From Thalassovita mediterranea (GTDB taxonomy: Bacteria; Pseudomonadota; Alphaproteobacteria; Caulobacterales; Hyphomonadaceae), in assembly GCA_019448215.1 (NCBI GenBank), contig CP080408.1, forward strand, positions 2,728,001 through 2,792,000: 64,000 bases of DNA. The letters are read 5' to 3'. The position numbers and the translations under genes are program-made. Every line of letters begins with the position of its first letter. Within the stretch, counting starts at the first letter, position 1. This document shows positions 25,649-38,049 of this stretch, piece by piece. A model generated the notes under the pieces. The model made no database searches. It was not told where the DNA came from and worked only from the letters and a program-made list of their open reading frames with translations.

Positions 25649-27068
25649 AACACACCTGCTTGGCCGCCTTGATGATGTCTGCGGTGCCCGGAAGGCTCAT
25701 GGCTTCGAGGTTCGCAGCGTATGGAAGCGGCACATCCTTCTGATGCACGCGGGTTGGAGGCGCATCGAGGTAATCGAACGCTTCGTTCACCACCGTTGCG
25801 CAGATTTCAGCGCCCACGCCCATGAAGCGCCAGCCTTCCTCACACGTCACGATGCGGTTGGTTTTCTTGACGCTTTCAATAACCGTAGCTGTATCCAGCG
25901 GACGCAGTGAGCGAAGGTCGATGACCTCTGCTTCAATGCCATCTTCTGCAAGCTTTTCAGCCGCCTGAAGCGCGAAGCCGACCATACGGGAGTGCGCAAC
26001 CAGCGTCACATCCGTGCCTGGACGACGTACACGCGCCTTACCAATCGGCAGGACATAGTCCTCGATATCCGGGACCGGGAAGCTCTCGCCATAGAGCAGC
26101 TCATGCTCCAGGAAGACGACGGGGTTCGGGTCACGGATCGCCGCTTTGAGAAGGCCTTTCGCGTCAGCTGCATCATAAGGCGCCACGACTTTGAGGCCCG
26201 GCACATGCGCATACCAGGATGAGTAATCCTGGCTATGCTGGGCCGCGACGCGCGACGCCGCTCCATTCGGTCCGCGGAACACGATCGGGCAACCCATCTG
26301 ACCGCCGGACATGTAGAGCGTCTTCGCTGCCGAGTTGATGATCTGGTCGATCGCCTGCATCGCAAAGTTGAACGTCATGAACTCGACGACAGGCTTGAGA
26401 CCGCCAAAGGCCGCACCGACACCGAGACCAGCAAAGCCATGCTCCGTGATCGGCGTGTCGACGACGCGCTTGTCACCAAACTCCTGCAGCAGCTCACGGG
26501 TGACCTTGTAGGCACCCTGATACTCTGCGACCTCCTCACCCATGACGAAGACGGTCTCGTCGCGGCGCATCTCTTCTGCCATCGCATCGCGAAGTGCGTC
26601 GCGCACGCTCGTGTCGACGAAGTTTGTGCCCTCAGGCACGTCTGGATCCGTCAGAGAGTCTTCATCTGGTTTCGGCGGGGCAGACGCCCCCTCTTCTGCG
26701 GAACCGTCGTCACTTTCATTGCCATCACCTTCAGTCTCAGGCGCGTTCTTGGCTTCTGTCTGCGCCTTCGACGTCTTCTCGCTATCATCAGATGCGGGCG
26801 CATCATCAATATCGTCGGCGCTTTCGCCTTCCTCTGCGAGGCGTGCGATGACCGCATTCACCTTCACATTCTCTGTGCCCTCGGGCACGAGAATCTTGGC
26901 AAGCGTGCCTTCGTCGACGGCTTCGACTTCCATCGTCGCCTTATCCGTCTCGATCTCTGCGATGACGTCACCAGACGAAATCGTGTCGCCTTCCTTCTTG
27001 AGCCAGCGCGCGAGCGTGCCCTCTTCCATTGTCGGCGACAGGGCCGGCATCAGAACATCGATGGCCAT
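25638..27068 (-). CDS. pdhB: Pyruvate dehydrogenase E1 beta with N-terminal lipoyl domain
   Basis: Beta subunit of the thiamine-diphosphate-dependent pyruvate decarboxylase. The 476 residues comprise an N-terminal lipoyl domain (about 1-80, lysine in [13 protein letters not shown]), an acidic Ser/Glu/Asp/Ala-rich linker to about 140, and the transketolase-like E1-beta domain ([20 protein letters not shown] onward, with [20 protein letters not shown] and the C-terminal transketolase fold). A lipoyl domain on E1-beta is a known alphaproteobacterial feature, absent from most other E1 proteins. It starts one base inside the pdhA stop (TGATG). Confidence 0.97.
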   Translation of the reverse strand: MAIDVLMPALSPTMEEGTLARWLKKEGDTISSGDVIAEIETDKATMEVEAVDEGTLAKILVPEGTENVKVNAVIARLAEEGESADDIDDAPASDDSEKTSKAQTEAKNAPETEGDGNESDDGSAEEGASAPPKPDEDSLTDPDVPEGTNFVDTSVRDALRDAMAEEMRRDETVFVMGEEVAEYQGAYKVTRELLQEFGDKRVVDTPITEHGFAGLGVGAAFGGLKPVVEFMTFNFAMQAIDQIINSAAKTLYMSGGQMGCPIVFRGPNGAASRVAAQHSQDYSSWYAHVPGLKVVAPYDAADAKGLLKAAIRDPNPVVFLEHELLYGESFPVPDIEDYVLPIGKARVRRPGTDVTLVAHSRMVGFALQAAEKLAEDGIEAEVIDLRSLRPLDTATVIESVKKTNRIVTCEEGWRFMGVGAEICATVVNEAFDYLDAPPTRVHQKDVPLPYAANLEAMSLPGTADIIKAAKQVCYVK

Positions 27069-28087
27069 CAGGCAGACTCCACTTCACGCAACACATCGGT
27101 CCAGAGCTCTTCCGGGTCCGGCTCAGGACTATCCAGGGAGAAATCCGCAGCTTCCTTCACGACTTCCTTGATCTCCTTGTCGAGATCCTTGAGCTCTTCC
27201 TCGGTCGCAATTTCCTGCTCCAGGATACGCCCCTTGAGGCCGTCAATCGGGTCGTGATGGGTGCGGATATCGTCAACTTCCTCGCGCTTGCGGTACTTTG
27301 CCGGGTCCGACATGGAGTGGCCGCGATAGCGATAGGTCTTCATTTCGAGAATGTATGGCCCCTTTCCAGAGCGGGCATACTTCACGGCCTTCTCGCCGGC
27401 TGCTTTCACCGCATAGACGTCCATGCCGTCGACTTCCTCGCCTTCAATCTCGAAGGAGATGCCGCGCTTGAATAGCTCGGTTTCGGCCGATGCGCGGGCA
27501 ACGCTCGTGCCCATGGCATACTGGTTGTTTTCGATCACATAGACGACTGGCAGGTCCCAGAGGGATGCCATGTTGAAGCTCTCATAAACTTGGCCCTGGT
27601 TCGCCGCGCCGTCGCCGAAATAGGTCACGCAGATATTATCGGTTCCGCGATACTTGTTGGAGAAGCCAAGGCCCGTACCAATCGGCACCTGCGCACCAAC
27701 AATGCCGTGTCCGCCGAAGAAGTTCTTCTCCCGCGAGAACATGTGCATCGAGCCGCCCTTGCCCTTTGAATAGCCGTCCTTGCGACCGGTCAGCTCTGCC
27801 ATCACCCCTTTCGGGTCCATGTCGCAGGCGAGCATGTGTCCGTGGTCGCGGTAGCCGGTGACGATCTGGTCACCCTCTTTCAGACAGGCCTGCATGCCGG
27901 TGACGACAGCTTCCTGGCCGATATAGAGGTGGCAGAACCCGGCGATCTTGCCCATGCCATAAAGCTGACCTGCCCGTTCCTCGAACCGGCGGATCAATAG
28001 CATGTCACGATAGTATTTCAGCGCTTCGTCGCGCTTGAGCTTGGGTGGAGATTTGGAAGTCTTGCTTCTGGACGGCGTTTTGGCCAT
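27068..28087 (-). CDS. pdhA: Pyruvate dehydrogenase E1 alpha
   Basis: Alpha subunit of the E1 decarboxylase. It binds thiamine diphosphate and magnesium through the [13 protein letters not shown]...VIENN motif near the middle, and carries the phosphorylation-loop-like region with [14 protein letters not shown] at 28087 is chosen over the frame's earlier start at 28105 because it has GGGAGG six bases upstream, giving 339 residues. It is the first pdh gene, 69 bases after ftsB. A perfect TTGACA overlaps the ftsB stop, but I could not find a matching -10 box. Confidence 0.96.
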   Translation of the reverse strand: MAKTPSRSKTSKSPPKLKRDEALKYYRDMLLIRRFEERAGQLYGMGKIAGFCHLYIGQEAVVTGMQACLKEGDQIVTGYRDHGHMLACDMDPKGVMAELTGRKDGYSKGKGGSMHMFSREKNFFGGHGIVGAQVPIGTGLGFSNKYRGTDNICVTYFGDGAANQGQVYESFNMASLWDLPVVYVIENNQYAMGTSVARASAETELFKRGISFEIEGEEVDGMDVYAVKAAGEKAVKYARSGKGPYILEMKTYRYRGHSMSDPAKYRKREEVDDIRTHHDPIDGLKGRILEQEIATEEELKDLDKEIKEVVKEAADFSLDSPEPDPEELWTDVLREVESA

Positions 28088-28156
28088 GAGGCCTCCCTTT
28101 ATCAAGACCCCCTTATGTACCCCGAAACGGGCCTTCGTCCAGTTTTAGCACCTATG

Positions 28157-28456
28157 TCAAAATGCAGCCCCGGAGCTGTCATTTATGATAATAATCTCAT
28201 TAGCATAGACGAGATTCAGGTCTTCACGAGCCATGATTTCAACGAGGTCGGGATCGACCCGGCCGGGCGTCAGGCGTGCAATGTCCCGGCGCAGCACGTC
28301 ATTCGCTGCCGTGATGGCATCAAGCTCGGCCTGCTTTTCTGACAGTTCCTGTTGCAGATCGGTCCAGCGCCCGAGCCCCTGCTCACCCGCAAAGGCGTGA
28401 TATGCGAAGTATGCGATCAGCGCGGAAAGGGCTGCTGCTGCATATTTGGGGGTCAT
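28157..28456 (-). CDS. ftsB: Cell-division septum initiator FtsB/DivIC-like
   Basis: Small bitopic divisome protein linking FtsL and FtsQ. From ATG 28456 (GAGG about eight bases upstream) it has 99 residues: a short cytoplasmic tip, one transmembrane helix (about 5-23, AAAALSALIAYFAYHAF) and a periplasmic coiled coil (DLQQELSEKQAELDAITAAN) followed by the family's VDPDLVEIMAREDLNLV segment. A longer frame to 28579 overlaps eno and is unlikely to be used. The eno-ftsB-pdhA order is standard in alphaproteobacteria. Confidence 0.92.
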   Translation of the reverse strand: MTPKYAAAALSALIAYFAYHAFAGEQGLGRWTDLQQELSEKQAELDAITAANDVLRRDIARLTPGRVDPDLVEIMAREDLNLVYANEIIIINDSSGAAF

Positions 28457-28535
28457 AAAAGAAACCTCTGCCGACAAGCGAATCGGCAGAGGAATCCATT
28501 TGGGTAAATTTAATCTTAATGGCCGCGCCGCGCCC

Positions 28536-29834
<1,299 letters not shown>

Positions 29835-29845
29835 TCAGCAGATAT

Positions 29846-29879
29846 GACAACGCCCCCGGTCTCCCAGGGGCGTCATGTC
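29846..29879 (-). terminator. Hairpin between rpmF and eno
   Basis: A stem of seven base pairs (ACGCCCC at 29850-29856 with GGGGCGT at 29867-29873) is extended outward by GACA/TGTC across a two-base bulge. It lies in the 111-base gap after rpmF and before eno. On the minus strand it is not followed by a real T-tract, so it may be a weak terminator or an RNA-stability element rather than a strong Rho-independent stop. Confidence 0.4.
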
Positions 29880-29921
29880 GGTTACTTTGTGTCACCTCGC
29901 AGCGCAAGACTGCGCGTGGCG

Positions 29922-30101
29922 TTAGTCCTTAGGCTCAAGGATCTGGCGGCCACGATACACACCGGTCTTCAGATCGATGTGGTGCGGACGGCGCAGCTCG
30001 CCGGAATCCGCGTCTTCGATGAAGGTCGGGGTGGACAGACGGTCGTGGGCGCGGCGCATGTTGCGCTTGGACGGCGTCGTTTTTCGCTTAGGGACTGCCA
30101 T
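29922..30101 (-). CDS. rpmF: Ribosomal protein L32
   Basis: Large-subunit ribosomal protein of 59 residues, starting [20 protein letters not shown], the diagnostic L32 N-terminus. ATG at 30101 is chosen over the longer frame because the extra eleven residues are not part of L32. There are no zinc-binding cysteine pairs, so this is the Cys-less form. In relatives rpmF is often near plsX/fabH; here it stands between pyrG and eno, in the place where kdsA commonly occurs in alphaproteobacteria. Confidence 0.95.
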   Translation of the reverse strand: MAVPKRKTTPSKRNMRRAHDRLSTPTFIEDADSGELRRPHHIDLKTGVYRGRQILEPKD

Positions 30102-30187
30102 GTTGTCGTTCCAGTTTATGTGTAGTGGGAACACTACGTGAAAATCAAACCGCGCGTATATCCGCGCGACTCGCCAATTGCAACCCG

Positions 30188-31828
<1,641 letters not shown>

Positions 31829-31881
31829 TCAGTTTGCCCGATTCGCAGCATTGCGCACACGCGCAATGCCATTGCTATGAG

Positions 31882-32385
31882 TTAGGGCTGCGTCGGCGCG
31901 TCGGCCGTCTCTTCGCCCTGCTCTGTTACGTCGCTGCTCGCGTCACCTGTCGTGTCAGCTGGCACGTCAGCCGCAAGCGGGTCGCCAGAACCCTCTTCCG
32001 GCTCTGAAACCACCGGGTCGGTGTCCTGCTGGGATGGCAGGGTGACCGGGTCGTCATCCAGAAGCGGCGACGTCGGATCATCAAGATCAAAACCACCCGC
32101 TCCAGACCCACCGAACTCTTCATCGAGCGCGCGCTCAACGTCTGTGCGGTTGTCACCAAGGTGACGCGTCGTGATCGTGGTGAGGACGAGGCTGGTGATG
32201 AAGAAGATGGCGCCGAAAATGATCGTCGTGCGCACCAGGGCGCCTGCCGCACCGCGCCCGGACATGAGACCGCCGCCGCCACCGCCGCCGCCAACACCGA
32301 GAGCACCGCCCTCAGATTTCTGCATGAGAACGACGCCGACCAGAACAAGGCTGGCGAGTATGTGAATGACGAGAATTACGGTCAT
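31882..32385 (-). CDS. secG: Preprotein translocase subunit SecG with long acidic tail
   Basis: Auxiliary subunit of the SecYEG protein-export channel. The first about 75 residues are the normal SecG: TM1 (VILVIHILASLVLVGVVLM), the cytosolic loop with QKSEGGALG and a glycine run, then TM2 (TTIIFGAIFFITSLVLT). Residues about 80-167 are a low-complexity, strongly acidic tail rich in Asp, Glu, Thr, Ser and Pro. E. coli SecG has 110 residues, so the tail is unusually long. It lies between tpiA and pyrG. Confidence 0.93.
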   Translation of the reverse strand: MTVILVIHILASLVLVGVVLMQKSEGGALGVGGGGGGGGLMSGRGAAGALVRTTIIFGAIFFITSLVLTTITTRHLGDNRTDVERALDEEFGGSGAGGFDLDDPTSPLLDDDPVTLPSQQDTDPVVSEPEEGSGDPLAADVPADTTGDASSDVTEQGEETADAPTQP

Positions 32386-32452
32386 GGATCGTCCCTGAAT
32401 ATCTCAATCGCGCCCGATAGGCTTTTCAGACGCCAAGGCCAAGCCCTGAAGC

Positions 32453-33208
32453 TCACTTTGCGCTGATACAAGCGCCGTAAATGGCCAGAAAGTCATCCGC
32501 TTTCAAGCTTGCGCCACCAATGAGACCACCATCGACGTTTTTGACGGCGAGTAGTTCGCCAGCATTTCCGGGCTTCATGGACCCACCATAAAGTATGGGC
32601 GTGTCATTTGCCTGTCCCGGAAAGCGCTCGCCCAGGATTTCGCGAATCTTGTTGTGCACTTCTTCAACCTGCTCGACGGACGCGACCTTGCCGGTGCCGA
32701 TTGCCCAGACGGGCTCATAGGCCACGACGAATGACTTGCCGAATGCGCCAACAGGGATCGAGCCGGCCAACTGGGTGGAAACAACTTCAATCGTCTGGCC
32801 AGCTTCACGCTCATCGAGGGTCTCGCCAATACAGATGATCGGTGTCAGCCCGGCGCGAAATGCTGCCTCAGCCTTTGCCGCAATCATTTCATTGCTCTCG
32901 CCATGATCTGCACGGCGCTCGGAATGGCCGACAATAATGTGGGTCGCGCCGAGATCGGCAATCATTTCTGCGGAGATGTCACCCGTATTCGCCCCGGAGA
33001 CATTCGAATGACAGTCCTGTGCGCCGATTTTCAGGCGTGAACCAGACGCAGCATCAATCGATTTCGAAATCAGGGTAGCTGGCGGACAGATCAGGCAGTC
33101 CGCCACGTCTTCCAGCCCCTCCAGGCCTTTCGCAATCTGCGAAATGGTGTCGCTGTCACCAGACAGGCCATTCATTTTCCAGTTACCCGCAATCAAGGGC
33201 CTGACCAT
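32453..33208 (-). CDS. tpiA: Triose-phosphate isomerase
   Basis: Interconverts glyceraldehyde 3-phosphate and dihydroxyacetone phosphate. It shows the N-terminal catalytic lysine in IAGNWKMNG, the electrophilic histidine in IIVGHSERR, the catalytic glutamate in [12 protein letters not shown], and the phosphate-binding end [17 protein letters not shown] at 33208 with GGAG about eight bases upstream gives 251 residues; the frame's earlier start at 33229 has no support. It is divergent from ppiD across an 87-base gap that must hold both promoters. Confidence 0.97.
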   Translation of the reverse strand: MVRPLIAGNWKMNGLSGDSDTISQIAKGLEGLEDVADCLICPPATLISKSIDAASGSRLKIGAQDCHSNVSGANTGDISAEMIADLGATHIIVGHSERRADHGESNEMIAAKAEAAFRAGLTPIICIGETLDEREAGQTIEVVSTQLAGSIPVGAFGKSFVVAYEPVWAIGTGKVASVEQVEEVHNKIREILGERFPGQANDTPILYGGSMKPGNAGELLAVKNVDGGLIGGASLKADDFLAIYGACISAK

Positions 33209-33295
33209 GCCGCTCTCCATCTCTTGCAACTCCCAGCGCGCTCGCCTAGCAAGCAGTTCGGCAGCTTACAAGGTAATAGGCGAGGCTATCGGCAT

Positions 33296-35197
33296 ATGCT
33301 GACCACGATCCGCAACATGCTCCGTTCCAAACTGGCGGGGCTTCTCTTCATTCTCATCATCGTCGCAATGGGTGCTTGGGGCGTGACGGACGTCTTCTCT
33401 GGCGGCATCGGCAATAACCTCGCATCAGCGGGCGATGTAGAGCTGACAGAGGCCCAGTTCGATCAGGAAGTCGAGCGCCAGTTGCGCACAGCCACGGATG
33501 ATCGCGGCCGTGCTATCAGCAAGGCGCAAGCGACAGAACGCGGAATCATCGACCAGATATTCCAGGGCGAACTTTTCCAGACGACTGTGGCTGCCTATGC
33601 CGACAGCATCGGCGCGCGCGCGACGGATGAAGCGGTCATCGAAAACATCAGGCGGGACGAAGCTTTCCAGTCGGACACCGGCTCCTTTGACCCTGATCTT
33701 TACCGAGGCCTGTTGAACCAGAGCGGTTTCACGGCAACGAGCTTTGAAAATTTCCTACGGCGCGACCTCTCTATTGGTCGAATCAGGCGGTCAGTCGGCG
33801 CAGCGCTTGTCGCGCCTGACGCCGTGGTCCGCCTTCAGACGGCCTATTCTGGCGAGGAACGCAAAGCGCAGTGGTTCTTCCTGAGCTTTGACGACCTGCC
33901 GGATCCTGAGCCGATCACCGACGAAGAACTGACAGAGTTTTATAATGAGCGCCGCGACGCGCTTGAGAATCCGCAGCGCCGCCGGATCAGCCTGCTAGAG
34001 CTTAACGTCGACGACTTTCTCAATCAGTCGGAGTTCACCGAAGATGAGCTTCGTGCCTATTACGAGTCCGTCAAATCGCGGGAATATTCCGGTCCGGACA
34101 CCCGCGCCTGGACGGAATTTGTCTTCTCAAGCGAGGAGGCAGCACGATCACAGCTTGGACGTATTGCGGGCGGCGCAGACCCCTCAACAATCGAAGGCCT
34201 CGTATCGTCCAGCGAGCGATCAGGTCTTGAAAGCTCAGTCTCCAACCAGTCGCTCGCCGAACGCCTCTTTGCGCCGTCAGCTTCCATTGGCGGGATTTTT
34301 GGTCCTTTTGAGTCCGGCCGCTTCTTCACCGTGGCACGCCTTGAAAGCATAACGCCGGGAGACGTCGAGCCTTTCGAAACTGTTCGCGAGGAGATTGTCG
34401 ACACGCTGTCTCGTGAGCAGGCAGTTGGTCTCTACTACGACTCAATCACACGCCTCGATAATCTGATTGGTACAGGCGCAAGCCTCGAAGAGATCGGCCT
34501 TGACATGGGTACGCCTGTTCTCAGCTTTGCGCCGGTTGAGCGCTCGGGCGCCACTCGTGTCGGTCGTCCCATCACAGCCTTGCAGCGCGACCCGGCAATC
34601 CTTCAACGCGCTTTCGAACTGACCGAAGGCGGCAAGACCTCGCGCTTTGGCCAAGACGAGAGTTCATACATCCTGCGTGTCGACGAGATCATTGAACCAT
34701 TCACCCCGGATCTTGAAGAGATCCGCGAGGACCTGCGCGTGGGGCTCGAAGCGCAGCGCCGCTCGACGGCACTCTCAGAGACTGCCGAAACCATCAAGCA
34801 GCGCGTTGAGAGCGGTGAAGTCACATTTGAGGACGCTGCCGCAGAATATGGCGCAGAACTCTCTGCGCCTGAGGTTCTTTTTACACGCGAACCGTCACCT
34901 GAGAGCGGCATTCCGCCCGCACTCGCAGGCGCTGTGTTCTCGCTTCGGGACGAAGGAAATGTCGTTACCGCTCCACTGCGGACCGGCGACTCGGTCGCGC
35001 TCATCCAGCTTGTAGAGATCGACCGCGTCGACATCACGTCCGATGAAGCTGCCATGACGGCGTCTCAGGAGCTGCAGGACTCAATCGGCAATGATCTTTT
35101 CGGTGCCTTCCTCGCTGGCATTCAGGAAGATGTCGATCTGCGCGTAAACCAGGACGCGCTTGCTTCCTACAAGGCGCGGGTCAATCCAGACACATGA
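33296..35197 (+). CDS. ppiD: PpiD-like SurA_N/parvulin membrane chaperone
   Basis: Inner-membrane-anchored periplasmic folding factor. From ATG 33296 it has 634 residues: one N-terminal transmembrane anchor (about 14-34, LLFILIIVAMGAWGV), a SurA_N-like chaperone region, a parvulin-like domain (about residues 245-365, with LAERLFAPSASIGGIFGPFESG) and a helical C-terminus. The parvulin motif looks degenerate, so isomerase activity is uncertain; chaperone activity is the safer inference. The frame's upstream start at 33224 overlaps the tpiA 5' end and is rejected. Its stop overlaps the trpE ATG (ATGA). Confidence 0.9.
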   Translation: MLTTIRNMLRSKLAGLLFILIIVAMGAWGVTDVFSGGIGNNLASAGDVELTEAQFDQEVERQLRTATDDRGRAISKAQATERGIIDQIFQGELFQTTVAAYADSIGARATDEAVIENIRRDEAFQSDTGSFDPDLYRGLLNQSGFTATSFENFLRRDLSIGRIRRSVGAALVAPDAVVRLQTAYSGEERKAQWFFLSFDDLPDPEPITDEELTEFYNERRDALENPQRRRISLLELNVDDFLNQSEFTEDELRAYYESVKSREYSGPDTRAWTEFVFSSEEAARSQLGRIAGGADPSTIEGLVSSSERSGLESSVSNQSLAERLFAPSASIGGIFGPFESGRFFTVARLESITPGDVEPFETVREEIVDTLSREQAVGLYYDSITRLDNLIGTGASLEEIGLDMGTPVLSFAPVERSGATRVGRPITALQRDPAILQRAFELTEGGKTSRFGQDESSYILRVDEIIEPFTPDLEEIREDLRVGLEAQRRSTALSETAETIKQRVESGEVTFEDAAAEYGAELSAPEVLFTREPSPESGIPPALAGAVFSLRDEGNVVTAPLRTGDSVALIQLVEIDRVDITSDEAAMTASQELQDSIGNDLFGAFLAGIQEDVDLRVNQDALASYKARVNPDT

Positions 35198-36624
35198 GCC
35201 GGGACAGGCTGATCGTAAGACGGCGGATCGGCGATATCGAAACGCCGGTGTCGGCCATGCTCAAGCTTGGCGCCGACCAGGCCGGCTCATTCCTGTTTGA
35301 ATCGATCCATGGCGGTGAGCGCCTTGGCCGCTACTCTTTCGTGGGCGTCGAACCTCTGCAATGGTTCCGCATCCTGAATGGGAAGCCAGAGCTTTCTGCG
35401 GATGCCGGTTTCAGCGCCCCTGAGACCCTCGACATGGAGCCCATCGAAGCCCTGCGCCACTTCGTTGAACTGGCAAAGGCCGAAACCGACGAGCCCGGAC
35501 TGCCACCAATGGCCTCGGGCGCGTTCGGCTATATTGGCTACGATATGGTCCAGTATGTCGAGCCGGTTGAGATCACCGCACGTGATGACCTGAAGGTCGC
35601 AGAATGCGTGCTGGTCATTCCCGGTGTCGTGATCGTGTTCGACCACCTCTATCAGGAGCTGGTTCTTATCGGGCGCCATGCGCCGGGCAATGAGGCGGCC
35701 GCAAAGGCCCTTCTCGACCGCGTCGAGCAGCAGCTACAGAACGCAACGCCTATCTCTCCGCGGGACCAGTCAGCCGATGCACTGGAATTTACCTCAAACA
35801 CTAGCAAGGAGCGATACTTCGAGATGGTGCGCGAGGCGGTGGAGTATTCCCGTGCGGGCGACACCTTCCAGATCGTTCCCAGCCAGCGATTCTCGGCGCC
35901 CTTCAAGCGCCAGTCGATCAGCCTATACCGGGCCCTTCGCAGGCTGAACCCGTCCGCGTTCATGTTTCATATGAATATGGGCGATGTCCGACTTATTGGC
36001 TCCAGTCCGGAAATCCTCGTGCGTCTGCGTGATGGCCGGGTCGCAATCCGTCCGATTGCAGGCACGCGGCCAAGGTCAGGCGACTCGGTTGAAGACGCCC
36101 GCCGGGCCGCAGACCTTCTTGCCGACGAGAAAGAATGTTCTGAGCACCTCATGCTGCTCGACCTTGGCCGCAATGATGTCGGCCGCGTTGCCGCCTATGG
36201 CAGCGTCGAGGTGAGCGAGCAGTTCATCGTCGAGCGCTATAGCCATGTGATGCACATTGTCAGCCATGTGGAAGGCAACCTCCGCGAAGGTCTGGATGCT
36301 GTTGACGCACTTCTGGCGGGCCTGCCTGCTGGCACCGTGTCCGGCGCCCCGAAGATCCGCGCCATGCAGATCATCGATCAGCTCGAGACGTCCCGACGCG
36401 GTATCTATGGCGGCGCTGTTGGTTATTTCGGCTGGAATGGCGACATGGACACATGCATCGCCCTGCGAACAGCCGTGCTCAAGGACGGACAGTTGCACAT
36501 CCAGGCAGGCGGCGGCGTCGTCCTCGACAGTGATCCGCAATACGAGTTCGAGGAAACCGTCCATAAGGCGGGCGCCCTCAAACGTGCCGCCGATCTCGCG
36601 GCCATTTATGAGTTCGACCAATGA
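35194..36624 (+). CDS. trpE: Anthranilate synthase component I
   Basis: Converts chorismate to anthranilate with ammonia from TrpG. In 476 residues it contains the N-terminal tryptophan-feedback region (ESIHGGERLGRYSF, the LLES-like element) and the chorismate-binding half with DTFQIVPSQRF, PIAGTRPRSG, EHLMLLDLGRNDVGRVA, HVEGNLREG and GTVSGAPKIRAMQII. It is not fused to TrpG, unlike the rhizobial TrpE(G). Because it overlaps ppiD, no attenuator leader can precede it directly; tryptophan control, if any, must lie elsewhere. Confidence 0.97.
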   Translation: MSRDRLIVRRRIGDIETPVSAMLKLGADQAGSFLFESIHGGERLGRYSFVGVEPLQWFRILNGKPELSADAGFSAPETLDMEPIEALRHFVELAKAETDEPGLPPMASGAFGYIGYDMVQYVEPVEITARDDLKVAECVLVIPGVVIVFDHLYQELVLIGRHAPGNEAAAKALLDRVEQQLQNATPISPRDQSADALEFTSNTSKERYFEMVREAVEYSRAGDTFQIVPSQRFSAPFKRQSISLYRALRRLNPSAFMFHMNMGDVRLIGSSPEILVRLRDGRVAIRPIAGTRPRSGDSVEDARRAADLLADEKECSEHLMLLDLGRNDVGRVAAYGSVEVSEQFIVERYSHVMHIVSHVEGNLREGLDAVDALLAGLPAGTVSGAPKIRAMQIIDQLETSRRGIYGGAVGYFGWNGDMDTCIALRTAVLKDGQLHIQAGGGVVLDSDPQYEFEETVHKAGALKRAADLAAIYEFDQ

Positions 36625-37190
36625 TCCTCGTCATCGACAATTATGACAGCTTCACCTGGAATCTGGTCCACTATGTCGAGCAGGCAGGCGCGCGCACCCG
36701 TGTCGTGCGCAATGATGAGCTCACCGTCGATGAAGCGCTGGCGCTAAAGCCGTCGGGCGTGATCCTGTCGCCGGGCCCCTGCACGCCGCGTGAGGCGGGT
36801 ATCTGCGTCGATTTCATCAAGCAGGCCCCTGATGATCTCCCAATCCTCGGTGTCTGTCTCGGCCACCAGTCCATCGGTGATGCCTATGGCGAACCGGTCG
36901 TCCAGGCCGGCGCCATCCTGCACGGTAAGGTCTCCACGATCCGCACGACGCAGACCGGCCTCTTCAAGGGGCTGCCTGAGAGGTATGAGGTCGTGCGCTA
37001 CCATTCCCTCGCCATTCCGAAGGACCGCGTTCCGGATGTGCTCATCGCCGATGCGTGGACAGACGACGGTGAAATCATGGCCGTCCACCACCGCGACAAG
37101 CCGGTCTACGGCGTCCAGTTCCACCCGGAATCGATCCGCACCGAATACGGCTATGAATTGATCGAGAATTTCGTAGCGCTTACCAAATAG
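36621..37190 (+). CDS. trpG: Anthranilate synthase glutamine amidotransferase
   Basis: Component II, supplying ammonia from glutamine to TrpE. The 189 residues show the class I amidotransferase set: start ILVIDNYDSFTWNLV, oxyanion strand VILSPGPCTP, nucleophile cysteine in LGVCLGHQS, and His-Glu in VQFHPESI. It overlaps the trpE stop by ATGA. It may also serve aminodeoxychorismate synthase, as some TrpG/PabA proteins do; nothing here decides that. Confidence 0.97.
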   Translation: MILVIDNYDSFTWNLVHYVEQAGARTRVVRNDELTVDEALALKPSGVILSPGPCTPREAGICVDFIKQAPDDLPILGVCLGHQSIGDAYGEPVVQAGAILHGKVSTIRTTQTGLFKGLPERYEVVRYHSLAIPKDRVPDVLIADAWTDDGEIMAVHHRDKPVYGVQFHPESIRTEYGYELIENFVALTK

Positions 37191-37215
37191 GCCGTGCTCG
37201 AACCCGGAGGATGAG

Positions 37216-37977
37216 ATGGACCAGCTGACGAAGGACGCAGAAGCTCTCCTCGATGAGCTGAAGCCGCGTTCCCCTAGCGCCGCGCCCGGTCAGAACCTAC
37301 TTCCCCCGCAAACCCGCTTTGACGTGCAGGGCCAATCGCTCTTAACGCCGGCCTGGCGGGCCGGTGACGGCGCCCCGACCCTCTTCGTGCATGGATGGGA
37401 TGACACCCACCGCATCTGGCGCCGCTTTGCCATGGACTTCATCCAGAATGGCCGTCCAGCCCTGCTGATGGACCTGCCCGCGCATGGGGCCTCGACAGCC
37501 GAGACCTGCACTTGGCAGCTCGCTGGTCAGTCCGTCCTGGACCTCTGTACCGATCAGCAACCCATAGACGCCATCATCACCCATTCCTTCGGGTCGCTTG
37601 CGGCGGCGGACGCTATCTCGAAAGGCGCGCAAGCCGACTATCTCGTGATGATCGCGCCGCCGATCGAACATTGGAGTGAGCGCCAACGCCGCAAGGGCGT
37701 ACCGGATGACGTGATCGCGCGTGCAGCTGAACTCCTCGCAGAGAGACAGGGCGAAGATCTCGGTCCTCCAGACCTGACCGCGCTTCTCGCCGATTTCAAA
37801 GGCCGCATCCTCCTCATCGGTTCTCATTCTGATGAGAGCTGCCCTGCCCCACCAATTGAAGCGCTGGGAGCATCAGTGGAAAATGCGGAAGTTCTGATCG
37901 TGGACGGTCTCAGCCACCGCGACCTTGCGCTCGATCCGGCCATCCTGTCGCAGATTACCGCATTTCTGGGCTACTAG
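37216..37977 (+). CDS. Alpha/beta-fold hydrolase within the trp cluster
   Basis: A 253-residue alpha/beta hydrolase of unknown substrate. The oxyanion region is TLFVHGWDD near residue 60, the nucleophile elbow is ITHSFGS with S124, and the catalytic histidine is in LSHRD near residue 235. The aspartate is less clear. It sits between trpG and trpD, with a strong Shine-Dalgarno sequence (GGAGG) 25 bases after trpG, so it is expressed with tryptophan genes. No link to tryptophan synthesis can be read from the sequence. Confidence 0.8.
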   Translation: MDQLTKDAEALLDELKPRSPSAAPGQNLLPPQTRFDVQGQSLLTPAWRAGDGAPTLFVHGWDDTHRIWRRFAMDFIQNGRPALLMDLPAHGASTAETCTWQLAGQSVLDLCTDQQPIDAIITHSFGSLAAADAISKGAQADYLVMIAPPIEHWSERQRRKGVPDDVIARAAELLAERQGEDLGPPDLTALLADFKGRILLIGSHSDESCPAPPIEALGASVENAEVLIVDGLSHRDLALDPAILSQITAFLGY

Positions 37978-38049
37978 AGACCAGCGCCGCTTGATCGCGG
38001 TGCGCATCGCCTCTATCGCGCTCAACACTAAGTGCTGGAAGACAGATGA

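Noticed and set aside
26235-27257. 340-residue open frame on the plus strand across pdhB
   Set aside because: Antisense shadow of the E1-beta gene; no start signal or family resemblance.
28141-28162. pdhA promoter with perfect TTGACA overlapping the ftsB stop
   Set aside because: No acceptable -10 box was found 16-18 bases downstream, so it is not listed as a promoter.
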